NCBI GenBank assembly: GCA_016934895.1
Contig: JAFGRZ010000121.1
Coordinates: 1 to 9,996, forward strand
DNA: 9,996 nucleotides
Reading direction: 5' to 3'
From: Candidatus Aminicenantota bacterium
GTDB taxonomy: Bacteria; Acidobacteriota; Aminicenantia; Aminicenantales; UBA8522
Every line of letters starts with the position of its first letter. The stretch's first letter is position 1. The notes under the pieces are model-generated. The model was not told where the DNA came from. It did no database searches and worked only from the letters and a program-made list of their open reading frames with translations. The translations under genes and the position numbers were made by a program. Below are positions 8,384 through 9,996 of this stretch, one piece after another.

Positions 8384-9904
8384 TTATTTCAGGAGCTTAG
8401 GCGGGGACAATCCGGGCTCTTTTCCGAACACTTTCCGATAAAGGGAGGGATACTGCTCTTTCCCGCCGAGAAGGAGGCCGCTGAAGGGCATCTCCTTTCG
8501 GGCCAGGGCGGACATCCGGCCGGCGACCTCCCGGATCTCCCATTGCGCCGTGGGATCTTCGCGGAGCCGGGAGATATGATAGAGCTCCCGGACATTGACT
8601 TTGAACAGGACGCGGCGGCGATGCGCGTTCATCAGCACGTAGGCGGCCGCCTCCGGTCCGATCTTTTTTTGAAGCCGCGCGTGCGTTTCCTCGGTCTGAG
8701 CGGCCATCCGCCTGAACTCCGGTAGAGCGCCCACCTCCCCGACCGCCGGCGGTACCGTGACTCCGAGCGATGGATCATACCGCTGGCAGGTCAGCGTGGC
8801 CATGCGGTGACGTTTGAGCTGAGCGAAGCAGGAGGCCGAAACGATCAGCGAGAAGGTCAAGTCGGCATACTCGAATTCGCGGAGGGGGAAATCATAAAAC
8901 TCCTGGCGGCGGATGGCTGTCTTGATGAGATCTCTCTTCTCGGCGGGCGTCATCCACCGGACCCTCCTCAGACCCTGCTCATAGGGCGTCGATCCGGACG
9001 TATGAAGGATGGCGGCCAGGATCCGGTCGTCCCCTCCCGGCGTCGCGTCCGCCAGGGAAACGGACTCCTCATCCTTTCGGACGGCGCGGGATTCCCTCTT
9101 CGGCCGGCCTCTCGTTCTCTCAAGAAGCGTCGCGGCGGCATCCTCCAGCTCCCCATACGTCCGGGCGTCAAAATCCGACGCCTCAGTGAAAAGGATGATG
9201 GAGGGGGCGACTTCCTTGGCCAGCCGGTAGATGCGTTGGTTCAATTCCCTGAGCTCGGCCGACTTCCGGGCGGCAAAACGGCGGAGCAGGAGCTCGAGGT
9301 TCCGTGCGTTGATGGTCAGGCCGACTTGGCCCTCGGTCGCCAGACTGACCACGTACCGGGCGTCCTCTTTCGCCCAGCCCTCGAGGACAGGATGGTTCCG
9401 GCTCTCCTGAGCGAGATCCTTATATTTAATAAATAGGTGTGGCTTCAATCTGGCGTAAAGCGAATGGTAAAGGGCATTCTGCGCCCGGATGGTTTTCATG
9501 AAGACCCTCTGCAGCCGCTCCTTCCGGACCTCCTCCGGGATGACGAAATCGTCGCCGAGCAGGATGTAACGCTGCGATTTCTCGGTGTAGGAGCAGAGCC
9601 TGAACCTCTCGATCTCCTCCAGGGCCAGGCGGCTGACGCCGATGATATCGAAATTGAAGACGGCATGTTCGGCCACCGAGTGGTGCCCCATCTTGAAGAT
9701 GATGGTCCGGTTGGAGCGGCGGGCCCGCTCCACCTCGCGGCGGGCGACGGCCCGGAGTTCATCGGCCGGCCGGGGGTCGCGGGAAATGCGGGCGTAGGCG
9801 GCCGACAGGGTTTCCGGCGTCACGTCGTTTCGGGGGGGAGAATGGCGCTTCAGGTCGTCGATGACCTCCTTATCCACATTGTAACCGGCGAGGACGACCT
9901 TCAT
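8384..9904 (-). CDS. Tandem two-domain ThyX-like protein (FAD-dependent thymidylate synthase family)
   Basis: The 506-residue product holds two ThyX-type domains. Classical ThyX is about 220-250 residues and methylates dUMP to dTMP with methylene-THF, FAD and NADPH. Domain 1 (about 30-230) has HHSVAEHAVFNFDIIGVSR, then RFR at 100-102 where RHR is expected, with Ser110 and Arg112 kept in the SxRY position, and later TINARNLE. Domain 2 (about 285-480) has REFEYADLTFSLIVSASCF and an intact RHR at 365-367. The distal motif there is shortened (MATLTCQRY, no SxR at the normal distance), while NVREL and the C-terminal AQWEIR (453-458) are present. A charged, probably flexible linker lies near 255-285. 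The ATG at 9904 gives the expected N-terminal strand MKVVLAGYNVD, but no ribosome binding site. Family membership is firm; whether it is an active synthase, and if so which half is catalytic, is open. Confidence 0.85.
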   Translation of the reverse strand: MKVVLAGYNVDKEVIDDLKRHSPPRNDVTPETLSAAYARISRDPRPADELRAVARREVERARRSNRTIIFKMGHHSVAEHAVFNFDIIGVSRLALEEIERFRLCSYTEKSQRYILLGDDFVIPEEVRKERLQRVFMKTIRAQNALYHSLYARLKPHLFIKYKDLAQESRNHPVLEGWAKEDARYVVSLATEGQVGLTINARNLELLLRRFAARKSAELRELNQRIYRLAKEVAPSIILFTEASDFDARTYGELEDAAATLLERTRGRPKRESRAVRKDEESVSLADATPGGDDRILAAILHTSGSTPYEQGLRRVRWMTPAEKRDLIKTAIRRQEFYDFPLREFEYADLTFSLIVSASCFAQLKRHRMATLTCQRYDPSLGVTVPPAVGEVGALPEFRRMAAQTEETHARLQKKIGPEAAAYVLMNAHRRRVLFKVNVRELYHISRLREDPTAQWEIREVAGRMSALARKEMPFSGLLLGGKEQYPSLYRKVFGKEPGLSPPKLLK

Positions 9905-9912
9905 GATTGTTT

Positions 9913-9941
9913 AAAATAGAAACAGCGCCCCGAAATGTCAA
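9913..9941 (-). promoter_or_regulatory. Promoter of the ThyX-like gene, predicting an almost leaderless mRNA
   Basis: On the minus strand a perfect TTGACA (9941-9936) is followed after 17 bp by TATTTT (9918-9913), matching 4 of 6 bases of the -10 consensus. The predicted start of transcription is near 9906, two bases before the ATG at 9904. There is no ribosome binding site in front of the ATG, which agrees with leaderless translation. Confidence 0.65.
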
Positions 9942-9955
9942 CTCGAGTTTCAGAT

Positions 9956-9987
9956 TTGCTTATTTTTCGCGCGATCTCTGGTACACT
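9956..9987 (+). promoter_or_regulatory. Possible rightward promoter for a gene beyond the right edge
   Basis: TACACT at 9982-9987 preceded by TG at 9979-9980 forms an extended -10. A -35 is poor: TTGCTT at 9956-9961 would give a 20-bp spacer, and TTATTT at 9960-9965 a 16-bp one. It would fire away from the ThyX-like gene. The target gene is not in the window, so this is tentative. Confidence 0.35.
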
Positions 9988-9996
9988 ATTGGGCGA

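Noticed and set aside
8378..8400. Bidirectional terminator between the convergent genes
   Set aside because: Only a 5-bp AAGCT/AGCTT symmetry with no run of T on either strand; too weak to call.
8807..9919. Two plus-strand frames opposite the ThyX-like gene (8807-9436 and 9437-9919)
   Set aside because: Antisense shadows of the ThyX-like gene; no family resemblance and no ribosome binding site, while the minus strand has conserved motifs throughout.

Overview
The window is a GC-rich stretch of bacterial chromosome, around 60 % by eye, densely packed with housekeeping genes. It holds most of a purine-biosynthesis operon with genes of other function around and inside it. An exported beta-barrel protein implies an outer membrane, so the host is probably a diderm. 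FGAM synthase is split into PurS, PurQ and a short PurL, the arrangement of Bacillus, cyanobacteria and many deep-branching phyla, not the single large PurL of gammaproteobacteria. Together with the gene style, a lineage near Acidobacteriota/Aminicenantota is my guess, but that is weak inference. I see no mobile element, CRISPR array, tRNA or rRNA.

Layout. From 1 to 403 on the minus strand lies an ECF sigma factor cut off by the left edge. A 101-bp divergent intergenic region follows, with a near-consensus housekeeping promoter firing rightwards and several copies of short CAAGGA/GACAAG words. On the plus strand come purB, purS, purQ and purL, joined by overlaps or gaps of 4 to 11 bp. Next are a signal-peptide-bearing outer-membrane beta-barrel protein, purN, and a CPA2-type cation/proton antiporter with a C-terminal RCK-like region. 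A tandem (two-domain) ThyX-like protein lies on the minus strand from 8384 to 9904. It converges on the antiporter with only 3 bp between stop codons, and its own promoter predicts an almost leaderless mRNA. The last 92 bp hold this promoter and possibly an outward one for a gene beyond the right edge.

How the genes work together. PurN makes FGAR from GAR using 10-formyl-tetrahydrofolate. PurS, PurQ and PurL convert FGAR to FGAM. PurB cleaves SAICAR and adenylosuccinate. The other steps (PurF, D, M, E/K, C, H, A) are not encoded here. The ThyX-like protein, if active, would use methylene-tetrahydrofolate for dTMP synthesis, so purN and this gene both touch the folate pool. The barrel protein and the antiporter have no obvious purine role.

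I do not see a clear new multi-gene system. The points most worth a second look are the double ThyX protein, whose two halves keep different parts of the canonical active-site motif; the beta-barrel gene inside the pur operon; the eroded glycine motif in the antiporter's RCK region; and the repeat-rich divergent region between the sigma factor and purB.
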